From Limnohabitans sp. INBF002 (GTDB lineage Bacteria > Pseudomonadota > Gammaproteobacteria > Burkholderiales > Burkholderiaceae_C): a DNA stretch of 64,000 nucleotides. The DNA lies in contig NZ_AP027055.1 of the NCBI RefSeq assembly GCF_027924905.1, positions 1 through 64,000 of the forward strand. Reading direction: 5' to 3'. The translations under genes were made by a program, and so were the position numbers. Positions 1 through 12,967 of the stretch are shown here, one piece after another; position 1 is the first letter of the stretch; each line of letters begins with the position of its first letter. A model generated the notes under the pieces. That model worked only from the letters and a program-made list of their open reading frames with translations, did not search any database and was not told the DNA's origin.

Positions 1-28
1 TTTAAAAGTCTCGCAGTTTTAGGTGACC

Positions 29-87
29 TGTGGATAATTTTTTGATAAAGTGTCCAGTTGCCTGTCTTTTTGAGGCAGCTATCCACA
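29..87. other. DnaA boxes upstream of dnaA
   Basis: TGTGGATAA at 29-37 is a perfect DnaA box on the minus strand. CTATCCACA at 79-87 is a one-mismatch box on the plus strand, just before the dnaA start. They suggest DnaA autoregulation and/or an origin contribution. The sequence left of base 1 is not visible, so further boxes may lie there. Confidence 0.75.
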
Positions 88-100
88 GAAAAAATATTGC

Positions 101-1513
101 ATGAACCAGGGTCTTCCATCTTCTGCCGCCGACAGCCTACCACCAGGTTCTGGTGAGGGTTTGTGGCAGGCCTGCGTCGATCAATTGGCGCAAGAATTGC
201 CCGAACAGCAGTTCAATACTTGGATCAAACCGCTGGTCGCCAACGTCGCTGAAGACTTCAGCAAAGTGGTTATTTTGGTCGGCAACCGCTTCAAATTAGA
301 CTGGATTCGCGCCCAATACGCCAATCGAATTGCAGGCTTGTTACAACAAATGCGCGGGCAATCGATTCAAGTGGAGTTAGCGATTACTCCCAAAGAAACC
401 CCCGTCAGAATTAAGCCTGTCTCATTTTCCCAAGAGCTTGAGTCTTTGCCCGAAAGCTTTGTGGGCCTTGAAGAGGGTATTCCCAGCGGCCCTCGTACAC
501 GCCTCAATACAGCCTTGACCTTTGACACCTTGGTTGAAGGTACCGCTAACCGCATGGCACGTGCTGCTGCGATGCATGTGGCCACCATGCCAGGGCAGTT
601 GTACAACCCTTTGTTCATCTATGGCGGTGTGGGTTTGGGCAAGACCCATTTGATGCATGCAGTCGGCAACAAGCTGTTGTCCGAACGTCCCGAGGCTAAA
701 GTTCTCTACATCCATGCGGAACAGTTTGTTTCTGATGTGGTTAAAGCCTATCAACGTAAAACTTTTGACGAATTCAAAGAGCGTTATCACTCGTTAGATC
801 TGCTTTTGATCGACGATGTTCAGTTTTTTGCCAACAAAGAACGCACCCAAGAAGAGTTTTTCAACGCATTTGAAGCCTTGCTGGCTAAAAAATCGCACAT
901 CATTATGACGAGTGATACCTATCCAAAAGGGTTGACCGACATTCATGAACGTTTGGTGTCGCGTTTTGATGCGGGTTTGACAGTGGCGATTGAACCGCCT
1001 GAACTCGAAATGCGTGTGGCCATCTTGATCAGTAAATCACGCGCTGAAGGCTCTGAAATGCCTGAAGAAGTGGCCTTCTTCGTTGCAAAGAACGTGCGTT
1101 CCAACGTGCGCGAGCTCGAAGGCGCCTTGCGCAAAATTTTGGCTTATTCGCGTTTCAATCAAAAAGAAATTTCAATTCAACTGGCTCGCGACGCACTGCG
1201 TGATTTGCTCTCTATTCAGAATCGCCAGATTTCCGTAGAGAACATCCAAAAAACCGTTGCCGACTATTACAAGATCAAAGTGGCGGACATGTACTCTAAG
1301 AAGCGCCCTGCCTCGATTGCACGTCCACGTCAGATTGCCATGTACTTGGCCAAAGAACTCACGCAAAAGAGCCTTCCTGAAATTGGTGAGCTGTTTGGCG
1401 GACGAGACCACACCACCGTCCTACATGCCGTTCGCAAAATCACGGCAGAGCGTCAACAAATGGCTGACCTGAACCAACAACTGCACGTTTTAGAACAAAC
1501 ACTCAAGGGCTAA
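101..1513 (+). CDS. dnaA: Chromosomal replication initiator DnaA
   Basis: DnaA binds 9-mer boxes at oriC and unwinds the adjacent AT-rich DNA to start replication. At 470 residues it has the usual length. Residues about 1-90 form domain I and the start of the linker. The AAA+ core shows Walker [10 protein letters not shown] near residue 175 and Walker [11 protein letters not shown] near 234. The C-terminal helix-turn-helix carries the DnaA signature [11 protein letters not shown] near 433. The ATG at 101 follows a DnaA box at 79-87 and has no strong Shine-Dalgarno sequence. It is followed by an origin-like spacer and dnaN, the standard arrangement. Identification is secure. Confidence 0.98.
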   Translation: MNQGLPSSAADSLPPGSGEGLWQACVDQLAQELPEQQFNTWIKPLVANVAEDFSKVVILVGNRFKLDWIRAQYANRIAGLLQQMRGQSIQVELAITPKETPVRIKPVSFSQELESLPESFVGLEEGIPSGPRTRLNTALTFDTLVEGTANRMARAAAMHVATMPGQLYNPLFIYGGVGLGKTHLMHAVGNKLLSERPEAKVLYIHAEQFVSDVVKAYQRKTFDEFKERYHSLDLLLIDDVQFFANKERTQEEFFNAFEALLAKKSHIIMTSDTYPKGLTDIHERLVSRFDAGLTVAIEPPELEMRVAILISKSRAEGSEMPEEVAFFVAKNVRSNVRELEGALRKILAYSRFNQKEISIQLARDALRDLLSIQNRQISVENIQKTVADYYKIKVADMYSKKRPASIARPRQIAMYLAKELTQKSLPEIGELFGGRDHTTVLHAVRKITAERQQMADLNQQLHVLEQTLKG

Positions 1514-1531
1514 TCAGCAAAAGAACAACCT

Positions 1532-1686
1532 TGTGGATGGTTTCTGGATAACACCAGAGTTATCCACAGAAAAGTAGAAAAAATAAAGTTATCCAGTTTT
1601 GAACGACAGCAGAAAAGCAAGCTTGCCAACACCTTATGGGTCAACCCAAGTGCTTGAAAAAAAAGAGGAAAATGCTGTTGTCCACA
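1532..1686. other. DnaA box cluster in the dnaA-dnaN spacer (probable oriC)
   Basis: The 231-base spacer holds TTATCCACA at 1560-1568 (perfect). Near matches are TGTGGATGG at 1532-1540, TCTGGATAA at 1543-1551, TTATCCAGT at 1589-1597 and TTGTCCACA at 1678-1686. Five box-like sites beside an AT-rich tract between dnaA and dnaN match a classic bacterial oriC. GC-skew analysis of the whole chromosome would settle the origin position. Confidence 0.75.
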
Positions 1687-1700
1687 GAAAGATGCTTTGC

Positions 1701-1737
1701 TTATCTACTACTACTAATTTAAATAAAGAAAACAAGA
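1701..1737. other. AT-rich unwinding element with CTA repeats (DnaA-trio-like)
   Basis: Four consecutive CTA triplets occupy 1705-1716, so the minus strand reads TAGTAGTAGTAG. They lie 18 bases after the box-like TTGTCCACA at 1678-1686 and run into an AT-rich tract up to the dnaN ribosome binding site. Repeated TAG triplets next to DnaA boxes are the described DnaA-trio element of basal unwinding systems. The function here is inferred from position and sequence. Confidence 0.55.
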
Positions 1738-1744
1738 GGAAGAG

Positions 1745-2851
1745 ATGATCGTACTGAAAGCAACACAAGACAAGGTTTTGTCAGTTCTGCAATCTGTTGC
1801 AGGCATCGTTGAACGTCGTCACACATTGCCAATCTTGGCCAATGTGTTGATTCGCAAAACAGGCAGTGCATTGCAACTCACCACCAGCGATTTAGAAATT
1901 CAAATTCGCACCACAGCCGAGCTGGATGGTGATGCAGGTAACTTCACCACGACAGTGGGCGCACGCAAGTTGATCGACATCTTGCGCACCATGCCTTCGG
2001 ATCAAACCGTGAGTTTGGAGTCCAACCAAAACAAATTGATCTTGAAGGGTGGCAAAAGCCGCTTCACCTTGCAAAGCCTGCCAGCTGAAGATTTTCCACT
2101 GGTGCAAGAAGCTGCCAACTTTGGCCCTTCCTTCAGCGTGCCACAAAAGACACTCAAAGAGTTGTTGCACCAAGTGTCATTCGCCATGGCTGTGCATGAC
2201 ATCCGCTACTACCTCAACGGTATTTTGTTTGTGGCAGAAGGCAAACAGTTGAGCTTGGTGGCCACGGATGGTCACCGTTTGGCTTTTTCTTCGGCCACGC
2301 TGGATGTGGAAGTGCCACGCCAAGAAGTCATCTTGCCGCGCAAAACAGTGCTGGAAATGCAGCGTTTGTTGAGCGACAAAGAAGGCGCGATTGAAATGCA
2401 ATTTGCAGGCAACCAAGCCAAGTTCACTTTTGAGGGCATGGAGTTTGTGACCAAGTTGGTCGAAGGCAAGTTCCCTGACTACAACCGCGTGATTCCAAAG
2501 AACCACAAGAACACCATCACCATGGGTCGTACGGCTTTGTTGGCCACCTTGCAACGCACTGCGATTTTGACCAGCGAGAAGTTCAAAGGCGTTCGCCTCA
2601 ACCTCGAGCCAGGTGTGTTGCGCGTGGCATCAAGCAACGCTGAGCAAGAAGAAGCTGTGGACGAACTTGAAATTGATTACAGCGGCGACGCTATTGAAAT
2701 TGGTTTCAATGTGACCTATTTGATCGACGCATTGACCAATATGGACCAAGAAATGGTGCAGGTTGATTTGGCAGATTCCAACAGCTCTGCATTGATCACC
2801 ATTCCAGACAACGCCACCTTCAAATACGTGGTGATGCCAATGCGTATCTGA
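1745..2851 (+). CDS. dnaN: DNA polymerase III beta sliding clamp
   Basis: This is the ring-shaped processivity factor that tethers DNA polymerase III and other DNA enzymes to the template. The 368-residue length fits three clamp domains of about 120 residues each. The start has the typical MIVLKATQDKVLSVLQ helix and the end is the family-typical YVVMPMRI. A strong ribosome binding site (AAGAGGAAGAG) precedes the ATG at 1745. It sits between dnaA with the origin and gyrB, as in many bacteria. Confidence 0.98.
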   Translation: MIVLKATQDKVLSVLQSVAGIVERRHTLPILANVLIRKTGSALQLTTSDLEIQIRTTAELDGDAGNFTTTVGARKLIDILRTMPSDQTVSLESNQNKLILKGGKSRFTLQSLPAEDFPLVQEAANFGPSFSVPQKTLKELLHQVSFAMAVHDIRYYLNGILFVAEGKQLSLVATDGHRLAFSSATLDVEVPRQEVILPRKTVLEMQRLLSDKEGAIEMQFAGNQAKFTFEGMEFVTKLVEGKFPDYNRVIPKNHKNTITMGRTALLATLQRTAILTSEKFKGVRLNLEPGVLRVASSNAEQEEAVDELEIDYSGDAIEIGFNVTYLIDALTNMDQEMVQVDLADSNSSALITIPDNATFKYVVMPMRI

Positions 2852-2881
2852 CGCGTTGTTGTTTCCCCTTTTACTGATTGA

Positions 2882-5967
<3,086 letters not shown>

Positions 5968-6088
5968 AGAAGCTTCCTTGAAGTGAGAGGCGAAATGCCT
6001 CGGTCAAGTTCGTACTGTGAACGGTCTGTGTAACGCGTCTGTGCGTCTCAGCACAAGTTGCGTAAAGTTTTGTAGCGTGGCTTTGCCT

Positions 6089-6286
6089 TTACGCGACTTG
6101 GTAGCCTTCGTCGGCAATGGCATGTGCAATGTCTTCGCGTGGTTTGGTGCTGTGCACATCGACCTTGCCTGTGCTGCGGTCAATCTCCACTTTAGCTTCC
6201 GGATCCAAGCGTGCAATGGCTTTTTTGACGGCCATTTCGCAATGGCCGCATGTCATGCCCTGAACTTGAAACGTGTTGTCCATCAT
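6089..6286 (-). CDS. copZ: CopZ-like copper chaperone (HMA domain)
   Basis: A 65-residue single heavy-metal-associated domain, the usual size of CopZ/Atx1 chaperones that deliver Cu(I) in the cytoplasm. The metal site is GMTCGHC at residues 10-16. The fold is bracketed by an MDNTFQVQ first strand and DEGYQVA at the end. Two ATGs stand in tandem. The AAGGAG Shine-Dalgarno is only 3 bases before the first but 6 before the second, so Met2 (6283) may be the true start. It is divergent from copA with a gap of only 31 bases, suggesting joint control. Confidence 0.88.
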   Translation of the reverse strand: MMDNTFQVQGMTCGHCEMAVKKAIARLDPEAKVEIDRSTGKVDVHSTKPREDIAHAIADEGYQVA

Positions 6287-6317
6287 TTGCTCCTTGTAAA
6301 AGATGTAACCTTAACTT

Positions 6318-8564
6318 ATGTCTGAATTGTCTTGCGATATTGGTATTGGTGGAATGACCTGTGCGTCCTGCGTGGCCCGTGTGGAACGCGCGATTGCCAA
6401 ACTGCCAGGGGTTGAATCGGTGAGTGTCAACTTGGCCACCGAGTCTGCCAGGGTGACTTGGGCTGCTTCGCAGGCTGCTGAGGATGAACAAACCCAGCAA
6501 GCCCGTCTGCGGCGGGCCGTCCGCGATGCGGGCTACGAGCCTTTGGCGGCTGAGCATTTAGAGCAAGCACCTGCAGGTGCGTGGGCGGGGTTTTCGCCGG
6601 TTGCTTTGGGTCTCTTGCTCAGTGCGCCATTGGTTTTGCCCATGCTGGGCGATGCCTTGGGTCAGCATTGGATGTTGCCCGCGCTGTGGCAGTTTTTGCT
6701 GGCGACGCCTGTGCAGTTTGTGTTGGGTGCGCGCTTTTACAAAGCGGGTTGGCACGCGCTGTTGGCGGGCAGTGGCAATATGGATTTGTTGGTTGCCTTG
6801 GGCACCAGCGCGGGTTGGGCGTTGTCCGTGTGGTTGTGGCTCACCGCCCCAGCAGGGGCCATGGTGCATTTGTATTTCGAAGGCTCCGCCGTTGTCATCA
6901 CCTTGGTGTTGTTGGGCAAATGGCTAGAGGCCCGCGCCAAGCGTCAAACAACCGATGCCATTCGCGCTTTGCATGCCTTGCGTCCAGCGCGCGCACGCGT
7001 GATCACCCTAGATGGCGAGCTGGAAATTCCGATTGAAGAACTGTTGCTTGGCGACCGTTTGGTCGTCTTGCCAGGTGAGCGTTTTGCAGCAGATGGTGTG
7101 GTGCTTGAGGGTCAAACGCAAGTCGATGAAGCCATGCTCACGGGTGAACCATTGCCCGTGCACAAGGTGGTGGATTCACGCGTGACGGGTGGCAGCATCA
7201 ATGGTGAAGGCCGTGTGGTGATTCGCGTCAGCGCGACAGGCACGGCCACGGTGTTGGCCAACATCATTCGCTTGGTGGAAGACGCACAAGCGGCCAAGGC
7301 GCCCATTCAGCGCTTGGTGGATCAGGTGTCTGCGGTGTTTGTGCCAGTGGTCTTGGTGCTGGCCTTGGCCACGTTGTTGGTTTGGTGGTTCACGGGCCAT
7401 AGCCTTGAGGTGTCGCTCATCCATTGCGTCGCGGTGCTGGTCATTGCGTGCCCGTGTGCTTTGGGGCTGGCTACGCCAGCGGCCATCATGGCGGGCACGG
7501 GTGTGGCCGCTAAGCACGGCATCTTGATCAAAGATGCTCAGGCCTTAGAAGTGGCGCACAAGGTGGACACGGTCGCGTTTGACAAAACGGGCACCTTGAC
7601 CGTGGGTCAGCCGCGTTTGTTGTCGTTGCTTGCCACTGCAGGGTCTGACTCGGCGGCAGAGACTCAAACCTTGCTCACGCTCACGGCGAGTTTGCAAAGC
7701 GGCAGCGAACATCCGTTGGCTCATGCGGTGGTGCAAGCGGCCAAGGCCCAAGGCGTGGCGTTTGCAGCCCCTGACAGCGCGAAGGCGGTTCCCGGCTTTG
7801 GCAGCGAAGGTGTAGTGCAGGGCCGCACTTTGCTGCTTGGCAGCTTGCGTTGGATGACCGAACTGGCTTTGCCAGAAGGTGCATGGCTCGCGCAAGCGAG
7901 CGCTTTGCAAGCCCAGGGCGCCACGGTGTCGGTGTTGGCTGAACGAACGGCGCAAGGGGTCGTGCCACGCGCTGTTCTCGCGTTTGGCGATGAACCCAAG
8001 CCGGGTGTGCAAGCTGCCTTGGCTAAGTTGCGCGCGCGTGGTTTGCGTTTGGTGATGATCTCTGGTGACAACGCGGGTGCCGCACAAGCCATGGCCGCAC
8101 GCTTGGGTTTGCGTTCAGACGAGGTACACGCCGACGTGATGCCCGGTGACAAAGCGGCGTTGGTGAAACGCTTGCAACACAACCCACATGGCTCTCCCCA
8201 TGTGGTCGCTTTTGTGGGCGATGGCATCAATGACGCGCCCGCCTTGGCTGCAGCTGATGTGGGCTTGGCCATGGCCAACCTCAACGCAGATGGCCAGCGT
8301 GGTGGCACCGATGTGGCCATGCAAGCCGCAGGCATCACTCTCATGCGCGGTGACGTGGCCTTGGTCGCCGGTGCGTTGGACATCTCGGCGCGCACGGTCG
8401 CCAAGATTCGGCAAAACTTGTTTTGGGCGTTTGTTTACAACGCCGCAGGCATCCCGCTGGCTGCCATGGGCTATTTGAGCCCTGTCGTCGCGGGTGCCGC
8501 CATGGCGTTGAGTTCCGTCAGCGTGATGACCAACGCTTTGTTGTTGAAGCGTTGGAAACCTTGA
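6318..8564 (+). CDS. copA: Cu(I)-exporting P1B-type ATPase CopA
   Basis: CopA pumps Cu(I) from the cytoplasm across the inner membrane. The 748 residues contain one N-terminal HMA domain (GGMTCASC, residues 11-18) and eight predicted membrane segments. The ion-site motif CPC is at residues 378-380 and the phosphorylation loop DKTGT near 422. SEHPLAHA is the P1B HP motif and [10 protein letters not shown] lies near 634. One HMA domain rather than two is common in this family. It is divergent from copZ and convergent with the RND operon. The gap to copZ has no clear CueR palindrome, so the regulator is unknown. Confidence 0.95.
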   Translation: MSELSCDIGIGGMTCASCVARVERAIAKLPGVESVSVNLATESARVTWAASQAAEDEQTQQARLRRAVRDAGYEPLAAEHLEQAPAGAWAGFSPVALGLLLSAPLVLPMLGDALGQHWMLPALWQFLLATPVQFVLGARFYKAGWHALLAGSGNMDLLVALGTSAGWALSVWLWLTAPAGAMVHLYFEGSAVVITLVLLGKWLEARAKRQTTDAIRALHALRPARARVITLDGELEIPIEELLLGDRLVVLPGERFAADGVVLEGQTQVDEAMLTGEPLPVHKVVDSRVTGGSINGEGRVVIRVSATGTATVLANIIRLVEDAQAAKAPIQRLVDQVSAVFVPVVLVLALATLLVWWFTGHSLEVSLIHCVAVLVIACPCALGLATPAAIMAGTGVAAKHGILIKDAQALEVAHKVDTVAFDKTGTLTVGQPRLLSLLATAGSDSAAETQTLLTLTASLQSGSEHPLAHAVVQAAKAQGVAFAAPDSAKAVPGFGSEGVVQGRTLLLGSLRWMTELALPEGAWLAQASALQAQGATVSVLAERTAQGVVPRAVLAFGDEPKPGVQAALAKLRARGLRLVMISGDNAGAAQAMAARLGLRSDEVHADVMPGDKAALVKRLQHNPHGSPHVVAFVGDGINDAPALAAADVGLAMANLNADGQRGGTDVAMQAAGITLMRGDVALVAGALDISARTVAKIRQNLFWAFVYNAAGIPLAAMGYLSPVVAGAAMALSSVSVMTNALLLKRWKP

Positions 8565-8580
8565 TCGCTGGTTGATGCAC

Positions 8581-11500
8581 TTAAGCGCTTGCCTTGTCGT
8601 TCACCGTTGACGCTTTGGGTGTTGAAAACCACGACACGTAGAGCGCGGGCAGCACCACCAGCGTCAGCAGCGTGGCGGTGACCAAGCCACCAATCACGAC
8701 GATGGCCAAGGGGCGCTGGGTTTCAGAACCGATGTCGTGGCTCAAGGCCATGGGCAACAAGCCCAGCGCGGCGAGCATGGCCGTCATTAAGACGGTACGC
8801 AGGCGTTGCAGAGCGCCCTCTTTGACTGCCTCAATCACGGTGTAGCCCGCATTGCGCAACTGCTGGAAGACCGAGAGCATCACCACGCCATTCAGCACCG
8901 CTTGGCCCGACAACGCAATAAAGCCAATGGCCGCAGAGACGGACAGCGGAATGCTGAAAATCCACAGCGCCACAAAACCGCCAATCAAAGCGAGTGGCAC
9001 GTTGATCAAAATCAAACCTGCCGTTTTGAACGAACCGAAGGCGTCGAACAACAACACAAAAATCAGCAACAGCGAAATCGGCACCACCACGCCCAAGCGT
9101 TGCATGGCGCGCTCTTGGTTTTCAAATTCGCCCGACCAAGTGACCGCGTAACTGTCAGCAATCTTCACGTTCTTGTCGACGCGTGCCTTCATGTCGGCCA
9201 CGACTGAGCCCATATCGCGGCCCTTCACAAAGATACCAATGGCCATGGTGCGTCGGCCGGCTTCGCGCGCGATGTTCATCGCGCCGCTGCCTTGGCGAAT
9301 GGTGGCTACGTTTTCTAGCGTGGCGTAGCCGCCGCCGGGCAAAGCGATGGGCGTGGCCGGCAGGTTGATGACCGAGCGTCGGTCACCCGCCAAACGCAAC
9401 ACGACCGAGAACTTGCGTTCGCCTTCCCAAATCTCAGTGGTGGCACGACCTGCCAAGGCCGACTCAATCACGTCTTGAATGTCGCCCACGTTGAGGCCCA
9501 AACGTGCCGCGCGGTCACGGTCGATGTCAACGATGAGTTGTGGCACCTCTCCCAAGCGGTCAATCTCGGCGCGTTGCACGCCCACGACTTGCTTGAACTC
9601 GCGTTGCATGGCTTCGGTGGTGCGGCGCAATTCGTCTAAGTCATCGCCCGACACTTTCACCACAATTTGTCCTTTGATTTGCGAAATCGACTCCAACACG
9701 TTGTCGCGAATGGGCATGGAGAACGCAGGGTCGACGCCAGGAATGATGGCCAGCTTTTGGTCCATTTCTTCAATCAGCAAATCGCGCGTCATGCCTTTGC
9801 GCCATTCCTCGGCGGGCTTCACATCCACAAATACCTCGGCCATGCTGAGGGTTTTGGGGTCGGTGCCGTCTTCGGGCTGACCGGCTTTGGATACGACGGT
9901 GCGCACTTCGGGAATGGTCAGCAGTTGCAAGCGCGCTTTGCGCAGCACCTTGGCCGCTTCTTCTTGCGACACGCTGGCAGGCATGTCCCAGTTCACCCAG
10001 AACGTGCCTTCGTTGAGCTCAGGTAAAAACTCCGAACCCAAACTGGCGGCGGCTAAAACAGAGATGGCAAAACCACTCAAGGCAATGCCCACCACTTTGC
10101 GGGGTTTCTCAAGCGCCCAGTTCAACACGGGTTCGTACACGCGCTTGGCCCAAGACACGACGCCGTTGTCACCGTGTGGAATGCCCTTGCGCAGCATCCA
10201 ATAGGCCAGCAACGGCACGAGGGTCAGCGAGAAGATGAGCGAGCCCACCAGCGCCGTCGTGACTGACAAAGCCATGGGTTGGAAGATGCGGCCTTCGTGG
10301 CGTTGCAGCGCAAAAATAGGAATGTGCGCTGCAATGATGATGAGCATCGAGAACACGGTGGGGCGTCCTACCTCGCTGGCAGCATTGGTGATGAGGGTGC
10401 GCCGCTCTTTCTCGTTCATGCCTTCGCCGCGCTCGGCCAAGCGGTGCATGATGTTTTCAATCACGATCACTGCACCATCGACGATGATGCCGAAGTCCAT
10501 CGCACCCAAGCTCAGCAAATTCGCAGGCACGCCCAAAATCTTGAGGCCCAAAAACGTGGACAACAAAGCGAGTGGAATGACCACCACCACCGCCAGCGAA
10601 GCGCGCATGTTGGACAAGAACAGGTACAACACCAAAGACACCAACAAGGCGCCTTCCACCAGGTTTTTGAACACGGTGGTGAGGGTCTTGCCCATTAACC
10701 AGGTGCGGTCGTAAAACGGCACGATTTGCACGCCCTTGGGCAGCACGCGTTCGTTGAGGTCAACGAGCTTTTCTTTGATGCCTTTCAGAACCACGCTGGG
10801 GTTCTCGCCCTTGCGCATGATGATGATGCCGGTCACCACATCGTCGTCCATGTCTTGGCCTACAGTGCCCAAGCGAGGCACGGCACCAATGGCGACGGTG
10901 GCCACGTCTTTCACCAACACGGGCGTGTTGCCGCGCGCCGTGACCACGATGTTGCCGATGTCTTGCGCCGAGTGCAGCAAGCCAATGCCGCGAATGGCGA
11001 ACTGTTGTGCGCCTTGCGCCACGTAGCTACCACCCGCGTTGGAATTGCCACGGCCCATGGCGTCTTGCAAATCTTGCAGCGTGAGCTTGTAGGCTCGCAG
11101 CTTTTGCATGTCGGGCTGCACTTCGTATTGCTTGATGTAGCCGCCCATGCCCACCACGTCGGCCACACCTGGGATTTGGCGCAACGCGCGCTCGACTGTC
11201 CAGTCTTGGATGGTGCGTAGCTCGGTCGATGTTTTGCCATCGCCCTTGAGGCGGTAACGCATCACTTCACCCACAGGGGTGGCGTTGGGCATGACGTTGG
11301 CTTGCACGCCTGTGGGCAAGTCCACGCTGCTCAAGCGTTCGTTGACTTGTTGACGTGCGAGGTTGACCTCTGCCTTGTCGTCATACGTGACCACGGTGAA
11401 CGACAAACCAAACTGCGTGTGCGAGAACACGCGAATCGAATTGGGCAAACCCGACAGGGCCACCTCAATGGGCAAGGTCACTTCTTTTTCCACCTCTTCG

Positions 11501-11670
11501 GCGGCGCGGCCGGGGTAGAGCGCAATCACCGTCACTTGGGTGTCGGTGACGTCGGGGAAAGCTTCGACCGACAGGTTTTTAAAGGCGAACACGCCTGCCA
11601 TCACAAACAGCAGGGTGCCCAGCAGGATGAACAGCGGCTGGTTCAACGCATAGTCAATGAGACGCTTCAT
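8581..11670 (-). CDS. czcA: CzcA-type heavy-metal RND efflux pump
   Basis: Inner-membrane proton-driven pump of the heavy-metal efflux RND family, 1029 residues with 12 predicted membrane segments and two large periplasmic loops. The TM4 signature DFGIIVDGAVIVIEN near residue 391 is of the acidic CzcA kind used for divalent cations (Zn, Co, Cd, Ni) rather than the CusA kind for Cu(I)/Ag(I). The N-terminus has the family motif FPDVTDTQV. Its start overlaps the stop of the adaptor gene by 4 bases (ATGA), so the two are translationally coupled. The exact substrate is not determined. Confidence 0.9.
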   Translation of the reverse strand: MKRLIDYALNQPLFILLGTLLFVMAGVFAFKNLSVEAFPDVTDTQVTVIALYPGRAAEEVEKEVTLPIEVALSGLPNSIRVFSHTQFGLSFTVVTYDDKAEVNLARQQVNERLSSVDLPTGVQANVMPNATPVGEVMRYRLKGDGKTSTELRTIQDWTVERALRQIPGVADVVGMGGYIKQYEVQPDMQKLRAYKLTLQDLQDAMGRGNSNAGGSYVAQGAQQFAIRGIGLLHSAQDIGNIVVTARGNTPVLVKDVATVAIGAVPRLGTVGQDMDDDVVTGIIIMRKGENPSVVLKGIKEKLVDLNERVLPKGVQIVPFYDRTWLMGKTLTTVFKNLVEGALLVSLVLYLFLSNMRASLAVVVVIPLALLSTFLGLKILGVPANLLSLGAMDFGIIVDGAVIVIENIMHRLAERGEGMNEKERRTLITNAASEVGRPTVFSMLIIIAAHIPIFALQRHEGRIFQPMALSVTTALVGSLIFSLTLVPLLAYWMLRKGIPHGDNGVVSWAKRVYEPVLNWALEKPRKVVGIALSGFAISVLAAASLGSEFLPELNEGTFWVNWDMPASVSQEEAAKVLRKARLQLLTIPEVRTVVSKAGQPEDGTDPKTLSMAEVFVDVKPAEEWRKGMTRDLLIEEMDQKLAIIPGVDPAFSMPIRDNVLESISQIKGQIVVKVSGDDLDELRRTTEAMQREFKQVVGVQRAEIDRLGEVPQLIVDIDRDRAARLGLNVGDIQDVIESALAGRATTEIWEGERKFSVVLRLAGDRRSVINLPATPIALPGGGYATLENVATIRQGSGAMNIAREAGRRTMAIGIFVKGRDMGSVVADMKARVDKNVKIADSYAVTWSGEFENQERAMQRLGVVVPISLLLIFVLLFDAFGSFKTAGLILINVPLALIGGFVALWIFSIPLSVSAAIGFIALSGQAVLNGVVMLSVFQQLRNAGYTVIEAVKEGALQRLRTVLMTAMLAALGLLPMALSHDIGSETQRPLAIVVIGGLVTATLLTLVVLPALYVSWFSTPKASTVNDKASA

Positions 11671-12947
11671 TTGTGACCTGCGCTGCTGGCGGTGGCAGTG
11701 GCGGGCGCGGCAGAGCCGGGGGCTGGCGTGTGTTGCATGGCCTCGTCTTGGGCGTTGCGGAACTCACGGGCCAACAGCAAGCTGTTTTCTTTCACCACCA
11801 GTTCGTTGGCTTGTACGCCATCGACGATGAGCACTTCTTGTAAGCCTTCGTAGCCCAGCTTTACGCGGCGGGGTTCAAACACGCCGGGTTCGGTTTGTAC
11901 ATAGGCCCAGTGTTCAATGCCGCGCAGTTGCACGGCGCTGGCGGGCACCAACACGCCAGCACTCAGCTTGCGTTCGATGCGGGCGGTGCCCAGCATTTCG
12001 GCTTTGAGCGTGCGTTGCGCGTTGTCGATGACGGCGCGCACTTTGATGGAGCGGGTGTTGCTGTCAATGAAGTCACCGGTCGCGGTGATCTTGGCTTCAA
12101 AGGTTTGGCCGGGAAAGTTGGGCAAGGTCAGCGAAATTTTGGTGCCAGGTTTGAGTGACGCCGTGTCTGATTCCCGTGCATCAATTTGCACCCACAGCAC
12201 ACTGGGGTCGCTCACCACAAACAGGGCTTGGTTGCCAGGGCCGCCTTGGTCGGGGCGCACTTCTTGGCCCGCGCTGAGGTTGCGTTCGACGATCACGCCT
12301 TTGACGGTGGCGGAAATGCCCAGTTGTTGGTTCACGCCATTGGCGCTGCCATACATGCGGGTACGTGCTTGGGCGCGAGCCAGTTCGGCACGGGCGCGCA
12401 TGGCATCGGCTTCGGTCAGGTCGAGCTCTTTGCGCGAGATGACATCCGCCTCAAACAAAGTTTGGTGACGTGCCAAGGCGCGGTCGGCCACTTGGGCATC
12501 GGCCATGGCTTTGGCGGTGTCAGCCTGGGCCGCGCCAAACTCGGGCGAGGCCAACGTGGCCAACACTTGACCCGCGTTGACGCTCTGACCAATGTCGGCG
12601 TTGAGGGTCAACACGCGGCCTGCGAAGGCGGGGTAAATGCGTTGGGTCCTCTCCTCGTTCCACACCAAGCGCGCCGGTAATTCAATGGTCACGCTTTCGG
12701 CGGCTTTGGCTTCAACGGTGCTTAGCAGGGCCAGCTGTGGGTGGCCTGCGGGAAAGCGCAGTTGTTGGCCTTGCACGATGGGTTGAGGCGCGGGTGGTTT
12801 GGTGGGGGCTTCTTGACTCAGCAAGGCATAGGCCGCCACCAGAAGTGCGACCAAGCCGCCAGCTGCGCCGTAGCGCTTGGCGGGGGTGTCTAACAAGTTG
12901 CGGATGGTTTGGCGCAAGCGGTCTTGCGGGTTCTGTCGTATGCTCAT
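11667..12947 (-). CDS. czcB: CzcB-type periplasmic adaptor (membrane fusion protein)
   Basis: A 426-residue HlyD/CusB-type adaptor bridging the RND pump and an outer-membrane channel. One N-terminal membrane anchor (about residues 27-43) is followed by a Pro-rich linker. A lipoyl-like half-motif region (GRVLTLNADIGQSVNAGQVL) flanks an Ala/Arg-rich coiled-coil hairpin (about 145-205). A beta-barrel and membrane-proximal domain follow, and the tail is Ala/Thr-rich. It is the first gene of a two-gene unit with czcA. No czcC-like outer-membrane gene accompanies it. It is divergent from the response regulator gene, which probably controls it. Confidence 0.88.
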   Translation of the reverse strand: MSIRQNPQDRLRQTIRNLLDTPAKRYGAAGGLVALLVAAYALLSQEAPTKPPAPQPIVQGQQLRFPAGHPQLALLSTVEAKAAESVTIELPARLVWNEERTQRIYPAFAGRVLTLNADIGQSVNAGQVLATLASPEFGAAQADTAKAMADAQVADRALARHQTLFEADVISRKELDLTEADAMRARAELARAQARTRMYGSANGVNQQLGISATVKGVIVERNLSAGQEVRPDQGGPGNQALFVVSDPSVLWVQIDARESDTASLKPGTKISLTLPNFPGQTFEAKITATGDFIDSNTRSIKVRAVIDNAQRTLKAEMLGTARIERKLSAGVLVPASAVQLRGIEHWAYVQTEPGVFEPRRVKLGYEGLQEVLIVDGVQANELVVKENSLLLAREFRNAQDEAMQHTPAPGSAAPATATASSAGHK

Positions 12948-12967
12948 AGACAGGTTTATCGTTCATC

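Noticed and set aside
6287-6317. A CueR/MerR operator between copZ and copA
   Set aside because: The 31-base gap contains AACCTTAACTT but no inverted ACCTTCC/GGAAGGT repeat with MerR-type spacing.
8581-11670. Calling the RND pump CusA because copA is adjacent
   Set aside because: The acidic TM4 motif is of the CzcA divalent-cation type.
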